Origin: Bradyrhizobium murdochi
GTDB taxonomy: Bacteria; Pseudomonadota; Alphaproteobacteria; Rhizobiales; Xanthobacteraceae
Assembly: GCF_000472965.1 (NCBI RefSeq)
Contig: NZ_AXAU01000001.1
Location: forward strand, 970,243-1,034,242
DNA length: 64,000 nucleotides
Direction of reading: 5' to 3'
Below the pieces are notes generated by a model. The model was not told the origin of the DNA. It ran no database searches and saw nothing but the letters and a program-made list of their open reading frames with translations. This document shows, in pieces, positions 53,928 to 61,506 of the stretch (positions are counted from its first letter, which is position 1; every line of letters begins with the position of its first letter). Both the position numbers and the translations under genes were made by a program.

Positions 53928-54338
53928 TCAGCTTCCCGGCGTCCAGGGCTGGTAATCGCCGGTCGCCTTGGGGCGGCGGCCGCTTGCCAGAGTCGAACCG
54001 GAGGGGCGGTAGGCGGCGGGCGTGCCGGTCAGGTTCGGCACGTGCGGCTTCTCCCACTCGCGCGGGGTATAGCTCTCTTCGGTCGGCGCGGTATCGACAA
54101 CGTGATGCAGCCAGCCATGCCATGACGGCGGCACTCGGCTCGCCTCGGCAAGCCCGTTGTAGATCACCCAGCGCCGCTCGAAACCCAGCGTCGGATCGAT
54201 CTTGCCGCCCTTGGTGCGGTAGTAGCGGTTGCCCTGCTCGTCCTGGCCGACCAATTCGCCGAACCGCCACGTCCACAATTGCGTGCCGAACGTCTGGCCG
54301 TTCCACCAAGTGAAAAATTTCAGCAGAAACAGCTTCAT
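53928..54338 (-). CDS. NADH:ubiquinone oxidoreductase accessory subunit, NDUFA12 family
   Basis: 136 aa. NDUFA12/B17.2 marks are 'WWNGQTFGTQLWTWRFGELVGQDEQGNRYYRT', 'RRWVIYNGLAEASRVPPSWHGWLHHVVDTAPTEE' and 'EKPHVPNLTGTPAAYRPSGS'. This supernumerary complex I subunit is shared by mitochondria and alphaproteobacteria. Start ATG 54338 (MKLFLLKFF). In many relatives it adjoins DUF2155 and aat, but here it is about 9.6 kb away. Confidence 0.95.
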   Translation of the reverse strand: MKLFLLKFFTWWNGQTFGTQLWTWRFGELVGQDEQGNRYYRTKGGKIDPTLGFERRWVIYNGLAEASRVPPSWHGWLHHVVDTAPTEESYTPREWEKPHVPNLTGTPAAYRPSGSTLASGRRPKATGDYQPWTPGS

Positions 54339-54597
54339 GAGGGCTCGGCCGGTTCGAGATATCGTGCCGCTCTGATGCCACCGGCGGGACGGATTGTCCA
54401 GACAGAGGCTGATCGGCCCTGCCGGAAGGGCGGCTTGCCGCCCGTCCATGGTCGCGGAATCGGCGCAATCCGGTTCATCCGGCCGGATACAAGTTCCGCG
54501 ATCCGACAGGCTGAATTCGCGTGCAATCAATGCGCGGGCTCTGGAACGTCCGCCCTTTGAGCGGGTTAGGGCCTATATCCCGCAAATGGAGCCTAAA

Positions 54598-55305
54598 ATG
54601 ATCAATCTAAAGGTTTTGAGTGCCGCGGCAGCGATGGCGCTTGTGTTGCCGGTGGTCGCGCCAAGCCTCAGCGCCGTTCAGGCGCAGGATAGAGGCGGTG
54701 GCGGTCCTTCTATCGGTGGCGCCAGGGGCGGTGGCGGCGGTGGCGGTGCAGCCATCGGTGGTGGTGGCGGCGGAGCTATCGGCGGCGGCGGTGGCGCGGC
54801 TATCGGCGGTGGCGGTGGCTTTAGAGGCGGTGGCGGCGGCGCCGTCGCACCCGGCGGCGGCGGCTTTAGAGGCGGCGGCATGGCCGTTGCACCCGGCGGT
54901 AGAGGTGGCGGCGTGGCCGTTGCACCCGGTAGTCCCGGCTTTAGGGCTGGCGCCGTCGCCAGCACAGAAGGCCGCGGAACCGGCTTTGTCCGGCCCGGCG
55001 TCGGTGGAGGTACCGTCACGGGTGGCACTTGGCACGGGGGCGGCCGTCATTTTCATCACCGCCACCGGCACGGCGGCTTCTGGCCAGGCTTCGCGATCGG
55101 CGCTGGCATCGGGTCTGCCTACGGCTACTACGGCAGCCCCTATTATTACGACGATCCCTATTACTACGACGACACCGTAGTCGCAGCGGCGCCGGTCGGC
55201 GATGATGCCGTGGCGTATTGCATGCGGCGGTACAAGTCCTACGACCCGGCGTCAGGAACGTATCTCGGCTATGACGGGCAACGTCATCCCTGCCCGGCGC
55301 AATAG
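54598..55305 (+). CDS. glycine-rich exported protein with BA14K-like C-terminus
   Basis: 235 aa. Signal peptide at about 1-28 (APSLSAVQAQ). Residues about 30-135 are nearly pure Gly repeats (GGGGGAAIGG, GGGGGFRGG, GGGMAVAPGG). A His-rich turn (HFHHRHRHGG) follows, then a hydrophobic 'FWPGFAIGAGIGSAYGYYG', tyrosines (YYYDDPYYYDD), and the BA14K-like core 'VAYCMRRYKSYDPASGTYLGYDGQRHPCP' with two Cys. Start ATG 54598 is favoured by GGAG 8 nt upstream; ATG 54586 is possible. BA14K was described as an immunoreactive Brucella protein; function is unclear. Confidence 0.8.
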   Translation: MINLKVLSAAAAMALVLPVVAPSLSAVQAQDRGGGGPSIGGARGGGGGGGAAIGGGGGGAIGGGGGAAIGGGGGFRGGGGGAVAPGGGGFRGGGMAVAPGGRGGGVAVAPGSPGFRAGAVASTEGRGTGFVRPGVGGGTVTGGTWHGGGRHFHHRHRHGGFWPGFAIGAGIGSAYGYYGSPYYYDDPYYYDDTVVAAAPVGDDAVAYCMRRYKSYDPASGTYLGYDGQRHPCPAQ

Positions 55306-55326
55306 CAGGACACATCGTGAGTTCGA

Positions 55327-55356
55327 AGGGCGGCGCATTCCGGTGCGCCGCCTTTT
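55327..55356 (+). terminator. intrinsic terminator of the BA14K-like gene
   Basis: GGCGGCGCA (55329-55337), 6-nt loop, TGCGCCGCC (55344-55352), then TTTT, 24 bp past the stop. Confidence 0.85.
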
Positions 55357-55369
55357 CGTTTGAAATTAC

Positions 55370-55700
55370 TTACGAGCGCAGCGCCACCGCGACGCCGCCA
55401 AGCGTAAACACCAGTGCCGCGACCTCGCGCACGCCGAGCGGCTGTCGCCGCTCCGCGCCGTCGCGCTGACGGTCGGGCTTGCCGGCATCACCGTGCTACG
55501 CGGCACGCTCAATTTCTGCCGCCGTGCGAGCGCAAACAGGGCCAATGCCGCGGCGCCGACGATGCCGCACAGGCCGCGCGAGGACAATTGCGGCCATTCG
55601 GTCAGCAAAAGTTTCATGATCGGAAAGTTGAGGCCCCACCCCACTGACGTCACGGCGAACAGGATGAGCCGAGTGGCGACAGCCGGGCGGCAGCGGCGCG
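55370..55700 (-). pseudogene. internally deleted EamA transporter
   Basis: The N-terminal part reads 'VATRLILFAVTSVGWGLNFPIMKLLLTEWPQL', then 'ALALFALARRQKLSVPRSTV'. After a large deletion, a different frame gives the typical DMT ending 'ERRQPLGVREVAALVFTLGGVAVALRS' and TAA (55370-55372). About 200 residues of a normal ~300-aa EamA protein are missing, and the two ends are out of frame. The interval between the BA14K-like gene and the response regulator has no intact gene. Confidence 0.7.
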
Positions 55701-55900
55701 CCTCGCATGGTTGATCGGCGACATGACGGGATTGGGTCCGGAACTGGCGGTTGAATTTGTTATCGTTCTGATACAGCGAAACGGAATTGCCCTCGGCAAC
55801 TTTTATGGGCACTCTACCATGCAGACGACCTGTCGATGTTTCGACTTAATCGTCACATGGGACGTGGACTTGCCGCCGCCCCGAGGAAGAAGGAATCATC

Positions 55901-56308
55901 GTGCCGCGCGTTCTCGTGGTCGATGACGACCCGATGGTGTGCGTTGCCATCGAGGTTTGTCTGACGCGCAAGGGTTTCGAGGTCACCGTTGCCGACGGTG
56001 GTGAAGCGGGAATGCGCGCGCTGGAAACGTCCGATTTCGATGTCATGCTGATCGATGTGTTCATGCCGCATATGCGCGGCTTCGAGTCGATCCGGATGTT
56101 CCACGAGCGCAAGCCGGATGTACCGATCGTTGCGATGTCAGGCTACGCCTTCGCCAACACCGAACGCGCACCGGATTTCCTGCGGATGACCATCGAGCTC
56201 GGCGCGGCATGCTGCCTGCGCAAGCCGTTCACGCCGGACGCGTTGTTGACCTCGGTCAATCAATGCATCACCAAACCGAAAGCTTCCGCGCAGCAGTCGA
56301 AATCGTGA
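55901..56308 (+). CDS. single-domain response regulator
   Basis: 135 aa receiver. Acidic pocket 'LVVDDDPMV', phospho-Asp in 'VMLIDVFMPHMRG' (about residue 49), Thr/Ser region 'IVAMSGYAF', and Lys in 'CCLRKPFTPD'. The sequence before GTG 55901 has GAAGAAGGAA as a possible ribosome site. It lies 15 bp upstream of the hybrid kinase gene, so the two probably form an operon, with this protein as a phosphate acceptor. Confidence 0.9.
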   Translation: MPRVLVVDDDPMVCVAIEVCLTRKGFEVTVADGGEAGMRALETSDFDVMLIDVFMPHMRGFESIRMFHERKPDVPIVAMSGYAFANTERAPDFLRMTIELGAACCLRKPFTPDALLTSVNQCITKPKASAQQSKS

Positions 56309-56323
56309 AGTAAACAACTGGCA

Positions 56324-58558
56324 ATGGCCTCGCAGCGTATCATTCTTGGAATTGGCCTCGCGATCCTCCTCGTTATCGGCGCTGCCTCGATCGGTCTCGA
56401 CCTCAAGTCGCGGTCCGACGCAGCCTCGGTCGACCGTGCGCTTGGAATTCTCAGCAAAATCTCGGATATGCGCCCGCTGCTGCGCCGGACGGAAAGCGCG
56501 GCGCGCGCCTTTGCGCTATCGGGCGATCAGGAATTTGCCAGGGAATACCGCGAGGCCAGCGACGCGACCCTGCCGGCGCTGGCGGCACTGGTCGAGGCGG
56601 TCCAGGATAATCCCACCGAAAAGCGGCTGATCGAGGAAACCAAGGCGCTGGTCGAGCGGCAGATTGCCGTCAATGGCGAACTGATCAGGCTCCGGACCGC
56701 GGGAGATGGCGCCGCTGTCGCGGCGCTCGTCAACCAGGAGGACCGTGCGGCGACGGCCGCAATTACTGGAAACCTCGAGAAAGCGGTTGCGGAAGAGCGC
56801 AGGCTGCTTTTTGCCAGACGCGCCGAATCCGAAACCAACGGGACGCTCCTGCTGGCGATCGATCTCGCCGGCGTCCTGCTGATTCTGGTCCTCGCCACTC
56901 TTCTGACGGTCTCAACCCGCCGCTCGCGGCGGGAACTGCAGGATTCGCTGAGCGCCACCAAGGCCACCAACGAAGCATTGGAGGCCGCGGTCGCCGAGCG
57001 CACCGAGCATCTGGTTGCCGCGCACGAGGAACTCAGGCTTTCGGCCGCGGTGTTGCGCAGCACCTTTCACAGCATGGCGGAGGCGGTGCTCGTCATCGAC
57101 ACCAGGGGCGAGGTTTTGCTGTCGAACCCGGCCGCCGAGAAGATGCTGCGCTACCGGCCGGGCATGACGGTCGAGCACTTACGGTCGCTCAGCGCGGTTT
57201 TCCATGCCGACGGCGTCACGCCGCTACCTGTCCATGACATGCCCGCCTCGCGCGCGCTGCGCGGCGAAGCGTTCGACGCCAGCGAAATCGTGTTGCGCCC
57301 GGTCAGCGGCAATTCGCCTGTCCATCTCGTAATCAGCGGCCGGCCGCTGCGCGATGCCTCGGGCGCCATCAGCGCCGCGGCGCTGGTCTACCACGACATC
57401 ACGGAGTCGCGCGAAACCGAGCACAAGCTGCAGCAAGCGCAAAAGCTCGACGCCATCGGCAAGCTCACCGGCGGCGTCGCGCACGACTTCAACAACATGC
57501 TGACCGTGATCACCGGCACCACTGAAACGCTGGTGGCCAACCTTGCGCATGAGCCGGCGTTGCAGAAGACCGCCGAACTGATCGACCAGGCGGCGGAGCG
57601 CTGCAGCGAGTTGATCCAGCATCTGCTCGCCTTCGCCCGCCGCCAGCCGTTGCAGCCGCGCAATGTCGACATCAACGCGACCGTGCTCGATATCGCAAAA
57701 CTGCTTCGCCCGACGCTCGGCGAGCAGATCGAGGTCAACTCCATTCTCGAACAGGAAGTGGCGATTGCCCATATCGACGCATCGCAGCTCGCCAACTCCC
57801 TGCTCAACATGGCGATCAACGCGCGCGATGCGATGCCGAACGGCGGCAAATTGCTTTTGGAGACGCGCAACGTCGTGCTCGACGAGGCCTATGCGCAGGC
57901 CAACCCGGACGCAAAGCCAGGTCCCTATGTAATGCTCGCGGTCAGCGACACCGGTGCCGGCATGCCGCAGCACGTGCTGGACAAGGTGTTCGAGCCGTTC
58001 TTCACCACCAAGGAGGTCGGCAAGGGCTCAGGCCTCGGCTTGAGCATGGTCTACGGCTTCGTCAAGCAGTCCGGCGGGCACATCCGGATCTACAGCGAGG
58101 TCGGCCACGGCACCACGATCAAGCTCTATCTGCCCCCTGCCCGCGGCCAGGTCGAGGCCGCGCCGCCGGCGGCAGCGGCACTGCCGCATGGCAACGAAAC
58201 CATCATGGTGGTGGAAGACGACGCGCTGGTGCGCAACTTCGTCACCACGCAATTGCAGAGCCTCGGCTATCGCACGGTTGCCGCCGCCAACGGACCGGCG
58301 GCGATGAAGCTTATCGAAGGCGGCCAGGCGTTCGATTTGCTGTTCACCGATGTCATCATGCCCGGCGGCATGACCGGACGCGAACTCGCGGACAAGGTGC
58401 TGAAGCTCCGGCCCGGCATCAAGGTGCTATATACGTCCGGCTATACCGACAACGCGATCGTGCACCAGGGCCGCCTCGATCCCGGCGTGCTGCTGCTGAC
58501 CAAGCCGTACCGGCAGTCGCAGTTGGCGAACATGGTCCGCCGTGCGCTGTCGGGATAA
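56324..58558 (+). CDS. CHASE3-PAS hybrid sensor histidine kinase
   Basis: 744 aa. TM1 (about 7-28), a CHASE3-like helical sensor ('RRTESAARAFALSGDQEFAREYREA'), TM2 (about 184-206) and a coiled coil. The PAS domain at about 240-365 includes 'FHSMAEAVLVIDTRGEVLLSNPAAEKML'. HisKA has 'GKLTGGVAHDFNNMLTV' (His about 387), then HATPase_c ('DTGAGMPQHVLDKVFEPFFTTKEVGKGSGLGLSMVYGF'). The C-terminal receiver has Asp in 'LLFTDVIMPGG' (about 676). This is a standard alphaproteobacterial hybrid kinase; signal unknown. Operonic with the receiver upstream. Confidence 0.9.
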   Translation: MASQRIILGIGLAILLVIGAASIGLDLKSRSDAASVDRALGILSKISDMRPLLRRTESAARAFALSGDQEFAREYREASDATLPALAALVEAVQDNPTEKRLIEETKALVERQIAVNGELIRLRTAGDGAAVAALVNQEDRAATAAITGNLEKAVAEERRLLFARRAESETNGTLLLAIDLAGVLLILVLATLLTVSTRRSRRELQDSLSATKATNEALEAAVAERTEHLVAAHEELRLSAAVLRSTFHSMAEAVLVIDTRGEVLLSNPAAEKMLRYRPGMTVEHLRSLSAVFHADGVTPLPVHDMPASRALRGEAFDASEIVLRPVSGNSPVHLVISGRPLRDASGAISAAALVYHDITESRETEHKLQQAQKLDAIGKLTGGVAHDFNNMLTVITGTTETLVANLAHEPALQKTAELIDQAAERCSELIQHLLAFARRQPLQPRNVDINATVLDIAKLLRPTLGEQIEVNSILEQEVAIAHIDASQLANSLLNMAINARDAMPNGGKLLLETRNVVLDEAYAQANPDAKPGPYVMLAVSDTGAGMPQHVLDKVFEPFFTTKEVGKGSGLGLSMVYGFVKQSGGHIRIYSEVGHGTTIKLYLPPARGQVEAAPPAAAALPHGNETIMVVEDDALVRNFVTTQLQSLGYRTVAAANGPAAMKLIEGGQAFDLLFTDVIMPGGMTGRELADKVLKLRPGIKVLYTSGYTDNAIVHQGRLDPGVLLLTKPYRQSQLANMVRRALSG

Positions 58559-58662
58559 ACGAGGCGCAAGCCTCTCCTCCTGCGGCGTCGTTTTCAATGC
58601 CGACTTGATGTATGAAAGGGTGAGACGTTGGACGAAGAGATTCGGGGGAAGAGCCAAGGCTA

Positions 58663-59001
58663 ATGGCCGACGTGATCTACAAACGCTGCTATTTCGATTG
58701 GGGCGGACGATGCGCTTACTGCGACGTTGGACTGCCCCGGCAAAAGACGGGCGGCAAGGTCAAGGCCAGCATCGACCATTTCATCCCGCTCTCCAAGGGA
58801 GGCCAGAATGGCAGGAGCAACCGCGTGCTGTCCTGCTACCCCTGCAATCTCGCCAAGGGCGATACCGACCCGCGCGAGACGAATCAATGGCCGCACGTCG
58901 AACAGCGCCTCGCCGAGATCGCCGCTTCGCCGCTGATCAGCCACGGCAAGCTCAGACAACTTATTCCCGAATTGGTGAAACAAATCGGCGTAGAGGCATG
59001 A
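58663..59001 (+). CDS. HNH endonuclease, 112 aa
   Basis: The HNH fold is nearly the whole protein: 'CAYCDVGL' (CxxC), 'SIDHFIPLSKGGQNGRSNRVLSCYPCNLAKGD' (DH, N, CxxCN) with four Cys for zinc. Such small proteins are often encoded near mobile or accessory regions. A nuclease role is expected from the motif, but the substrate is unknown. It lies upstream of the convergent ParDE genes. Confidence 0.85.
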   Translation: MADVIYKRCYFDWGGRCAYCDVGLPRQKTGGKVKASIDHFIPLSKGGQNGRSNRVLSCYPCNLAKGDTDPRETNQWPHVEQRLAEIAASPLISHGKLRQLIPELVKQIGVEA

Positions 59002-59072
59002 CCCCGCACCAGAAGGGCCGTTGGTGTTCATCTATGACGGCAAGCCACCAACCTGTTGTTGACGCACCGCGT

Positions 59073-59429
59073 CTATTCGGCGCTCTCGTCGGGGACAGGT
59101 GGGAGATGACGCTGAAGGTCCATTCTGTCATGCAGGATTCGCACGATTTCGATCGTCATTCCTGGTGCCACCCGGTACATCAGGAAGTGACTTCCGCGCC
59201 GACCGTGCCGCGCGATGTGGAGCGTGCGAAGACCTGACATAATCTCGCCTCGCGCTTTGGAGCCCGCAACCTCCGGACCGTCGGCAAGTTCGCCAATCGC
59301 CTGAACGAGCGTGTCCCGATAGACACGCGATTGCCGCGCACCAAAATTCTCAGTGATCCACTTGACGATGTTCGCAAAATCGACTTCTGCAGCAGCGCCG
59401 AGGCGGACACGCCATTTCCGCTCGACCAT
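59073..59429 (-). CDS. parE: ParE/RelE-superfamily toxin
   Basis: 118 aa. A ParE-like fold: N-terminal 'LGAAAEVDFANIVKWITENFG', middle 'AIGELADGPEVAGSKARGEIMSGLRTLHIA', and C-terminal 'HFLMYRVAPGMTIEIVRILHDRMD'. ParE toxins poison gyrase, while RelE relatives cleave mRNA. 'SGLRTLHI' and 'RILHDRMD' favour ParE. Start ATG 59429 is 9 bp after the antitoxin stop, as in type II modules. Confidence 0.85.
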   Translation of the reverse strand: MVERKWRVRLGAAAEVDFANIVKWITENFGARQSRVYRDTLVQAIGELADGPEVAGSKARGEIMSGLRTLHIARHGRRGSHFLMYRVAPGMTIEIVRILHDRMDLQRHLPPVPDESAE

Positions 59430-59438
59430 TGGCGGAAT

Positions 59439-59726
59439 CTATCCGGCGGTCTTGGAGATGACCTTCTCCGAGAGGTCATTCAAATAGTCTCGCAACTCTT
59501 CGATGTCTCCGAACTCTTTGAATTCGCCTCGATCCAGTGCACCAACACCGACCCGAGCCGCTGATCGCAGGGCCTTCAGCTTGCTCGCGTCTTCCGCCTC
59601 GCGTTGCTCCACGAGCCGCAACCCGTCGCGCAGCACTTCGCTGGCGTTTTGGTAGCGGCCGGACTCGACCAGGGACTCAATGAGGTCAGCTTGTCGCTCC
59701 GTCAGCACAACATTTCTGGTGGGCAC
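59439..59726 (-). CDS. parD: ParD-type antitoxin (CopG/RHH N-terminus)
   Basis: 95 aa from GTG 59726 ('VPTRNVVLTERQADLIESLVESGRYQNASEVLRDGLRLVEQRE'), a ribbon-helix-helix DNA-binding domain followed by a helical, acidic C-terminus that binds the toxin. The GTG is chosen because GGGAGG lies 6 nt upstream. ATG 59732 would sit directly against that site, and ATG 59768 would lie inside the palindrome at 59760-59780. Autorepression through that palindrome is expected. Confidence 0.85.
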   Translation of the reverse strand: MPTRNVVLTERQADLIESLVESGRYQNASEVLRDGLRLVEQREAEDASKLKALRSAARVGVGALDRGEFKEFGDIEELRDYLNDLSEKVISKTAG

Positions 59727-59759
59727 TGCCATCCTCCCAACTTGCTCGAGCTCCCGCGC

Positions 59760-59780
59760 TGATGGCATAATATGCCATCA
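59760..59780. promoter_or_regulatory. perfect palindrome, ParD operator
   Basis: TGATGGCATA - A - TATGCCATCA: 10-bp perfect arms around one base, 33 bp upstream of the ParD start. Size and position suit binding by ParD (ribbon-helix-helix) or the ParDE complex. Confidence 0.7.
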
Positions 59781-59896
59781 CACGTAGTCACCTCAAGCCC
59801 CGATATGTACGCGTCCCCGCGGCAGCCAGCGCGGAACACCATCACCCATCTTCATCCGCCGTGACGCGCCATTCCCGAACTGCGATCGCGAGCCGC

Positions 59897-60961
59897 CTAC
59901 TGCGCCCCCGATCCCCCCGCCACGATCTTCTCGTTCAGCTTCTGGTCCACGATCTCGACGGTGCGGTCGATCTCGGCGCTGGGCGCGCCGAGCTGGTGCG
60001 AGATCAGCTTCACGAGCAGGTCGACGCGCTCGATGAACGGCGCGCCGGCCGCGACCGCACGGGCCGCCGATGACGGCTTGAGCAGGCTCTCGGCCGCCTT
60101 GGCATACTTCCCGAACGGCACCTGGTCCTGCGGATCGGCGCCGAGGCGCCGGGCGATGCCATCGACATGATCGTAGATCGACTGCGACAGCTTGAGATCG
60201 CCGTGCACGGCGTCGCGGATCGACTGCGGATCGTTCGGCGTGATGCAGCGGTAATTTCCGGTCAAGAGCATCGACCATTTGGCGAGCGGCACGAACAGCG
60301 AGTCGAACACTTTCAGCTTCACCGGAACGTCGTGGCCATCCAGCGTCACCGCATCGATACCAGCTTCCAGCTCGCGAAGCAGCTTGTTGTGCTTCTCGTC
60401 GGCAAAGGCGGCAGCCTTGAAGTTGGTGGGCAGGCCGACATGCAGCACGTTTGCTGCCTCTTCCGGCGGCCGGAAGGCCTGCGGATCGGGCGAGCACAGC
60501 GTCACCAGTCCGGGCTGGAAGCGTTCCCACACCTGCGCGTTGGTGTAGGCCTCCTCGAGGTCCATGTCCGCCAGCGCCGGAATGCGCTTGAGATAGGGTA
60601 GCGGCGGCATGTTCATGATCGACAGACAAGGCAGCTTCGCCTCGGCGATCTTGATCATCAGAACGCGGATCGTGTGGTTGGTATATTGCGGCTCCTGCAT
60701 CGCAAGACCGACCAGGTCATAGCGGGAGAGGTCAACCTCGGCAGGCGTCGTCGCATCCAGTCTGCCCGGCAGGTCGCGCGAAAAGATCGCGCGGTGCACC
60801 GCCTCGTCGCGCAGCTTGATGCGAACTTCGGTGCCGTCGCGGTTGATGAGCTCTGCCGTCTTCTTCCGGCACACCAGGGTCACGTTGTGACCCGCCATCA
60901 AAAGCTTCGTCGCCAGCAAGGAGCCATACGAGGCCCCGAGGATCAAAATGTTGCGCGCCAT
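59897..60961 (-). CDS. Rossmann-fold 2-dehydropantoate reductase-like dehydrogenase
   Basis: 354 aa. The dinucleotide fold begins at once: 'ARNILILGASYGSLLATKLLMAGHNVTLVCRKKTAELINRDG' (GxxxGS). Residues about 75-140 include 'VGLAMQEPQYTNHTIRVLMIKI'. The C-terminal half is helical ('KVFDSLFVPLAKWSMLLTGNYRCI'). Resembles ApbA/PanE- or opine-dehydrogenase-like families, but the Gly pattern is atypical. Start ATG 60961; a longer frame to 61006 is weaker. Substrate unknown. Confidence 0.75.
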   Translation of the reverse strand: MARNILILGASYGSLLATKLLMAGHNVTLVCRKKTAELINRDGTEVRIKLRDEAVHRAIFSRDLPGRLDATTPAEVDLSRYDLVGLAMQEPQYTNHTIRVLMIKIAEAKLPCLSIMNMPPLPYLKRIPALADMDLEEAYTNAQVWERFQPGLVTLCSPDPQAFRPPEEAANVLHVGLPTNFKAAAFADEKHNKLLRELEAGIDAVTLDGHDVPVKLKVFDSLFVPLAKWSMLLTGNYRCITPNDPQSIRDAVHGDLKLSQSIYDHVDGIARRLGADPQDQVPFGKYAKAAESLLKPSSAARAVAAGAPFIERVDLLVKLISHQLGAPSAEIDRTVEIVDQKLNEKIVAGGSGAQ

Positions 60962-61178
60962 TCTCTCTCTTTCACAGATAAAACCAGGCCCCCATAGGTC
61001 TGGCACCCATTATACCAGAACTATCTCAGCAGGAGGCGTACTGCAAACTGGGAGATATTACAATCAGATAGCGGCTCTCAATTTTACCGTCCGGCTACGC
61101 CGTCGGTTTGCCAATGATGCTGTAGGTTAGATTGGAACGCCGATAGAAGAATCGACTTCGTGAAAAATGGAGCGCGCA

Positions 61179-61463
61179 ATGAGGACGATCATCCTTGTTC
61201 TTTTGTCTCTCGCGATTTCATGTGAAGTGTCTCTTGCGCAGCAATTAAATCGGTTCTGTATCGGAGAACGACGTTGCCCGATCGGCAGCCACACGCTGTA
61301 CCCATGTGGGTCGGATGCCGACACTATTGCTGAGGAGCTCTGCACGGTTCGGCTGGGAGGCGGCCAGACAAAAGTGCTCCCGCATCAGCTCCGGAAGGAT
61401 GGCATGAAAGCCGGCAAACGGTGCGGATACGCTTGGTACAGCGTGAGTTGTATGAAGAATTAG
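61179..61463 (+). CDS. small Cys-rich secreted protein, 94 aa
   Basis: Signal peptide at about 1-20 ('RTIILVLLSLAISCEVSLAQQ'). The mature part of about 74 residues has six cysteines ('FCIGERRCPIGSHTLYPCGSDADTIAEELC', 'RCGYAWYSVSCMKN'), which may form three disulfides. Start ATG 61179 has GGAG 7 nt upstream; ATG 61167 would add four residues. No family recognised. It is convergent to the broken Cache-cyclase gene. Confidence 0.65.
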   Translation: MRTIILVLLSLAISCEVSLAQQLNRFCIGERRCPIGSHTLYPCGSDADTIAEELCTVRLGGGQTKVLPHQLRKDGMKAGKRCGYAWYSVSCMKN

Positions 61464-61506
61464 CCAGGTCAGGCATACGCCCAAGCTGCTGATTTTCCTT
61501 CTCAGA

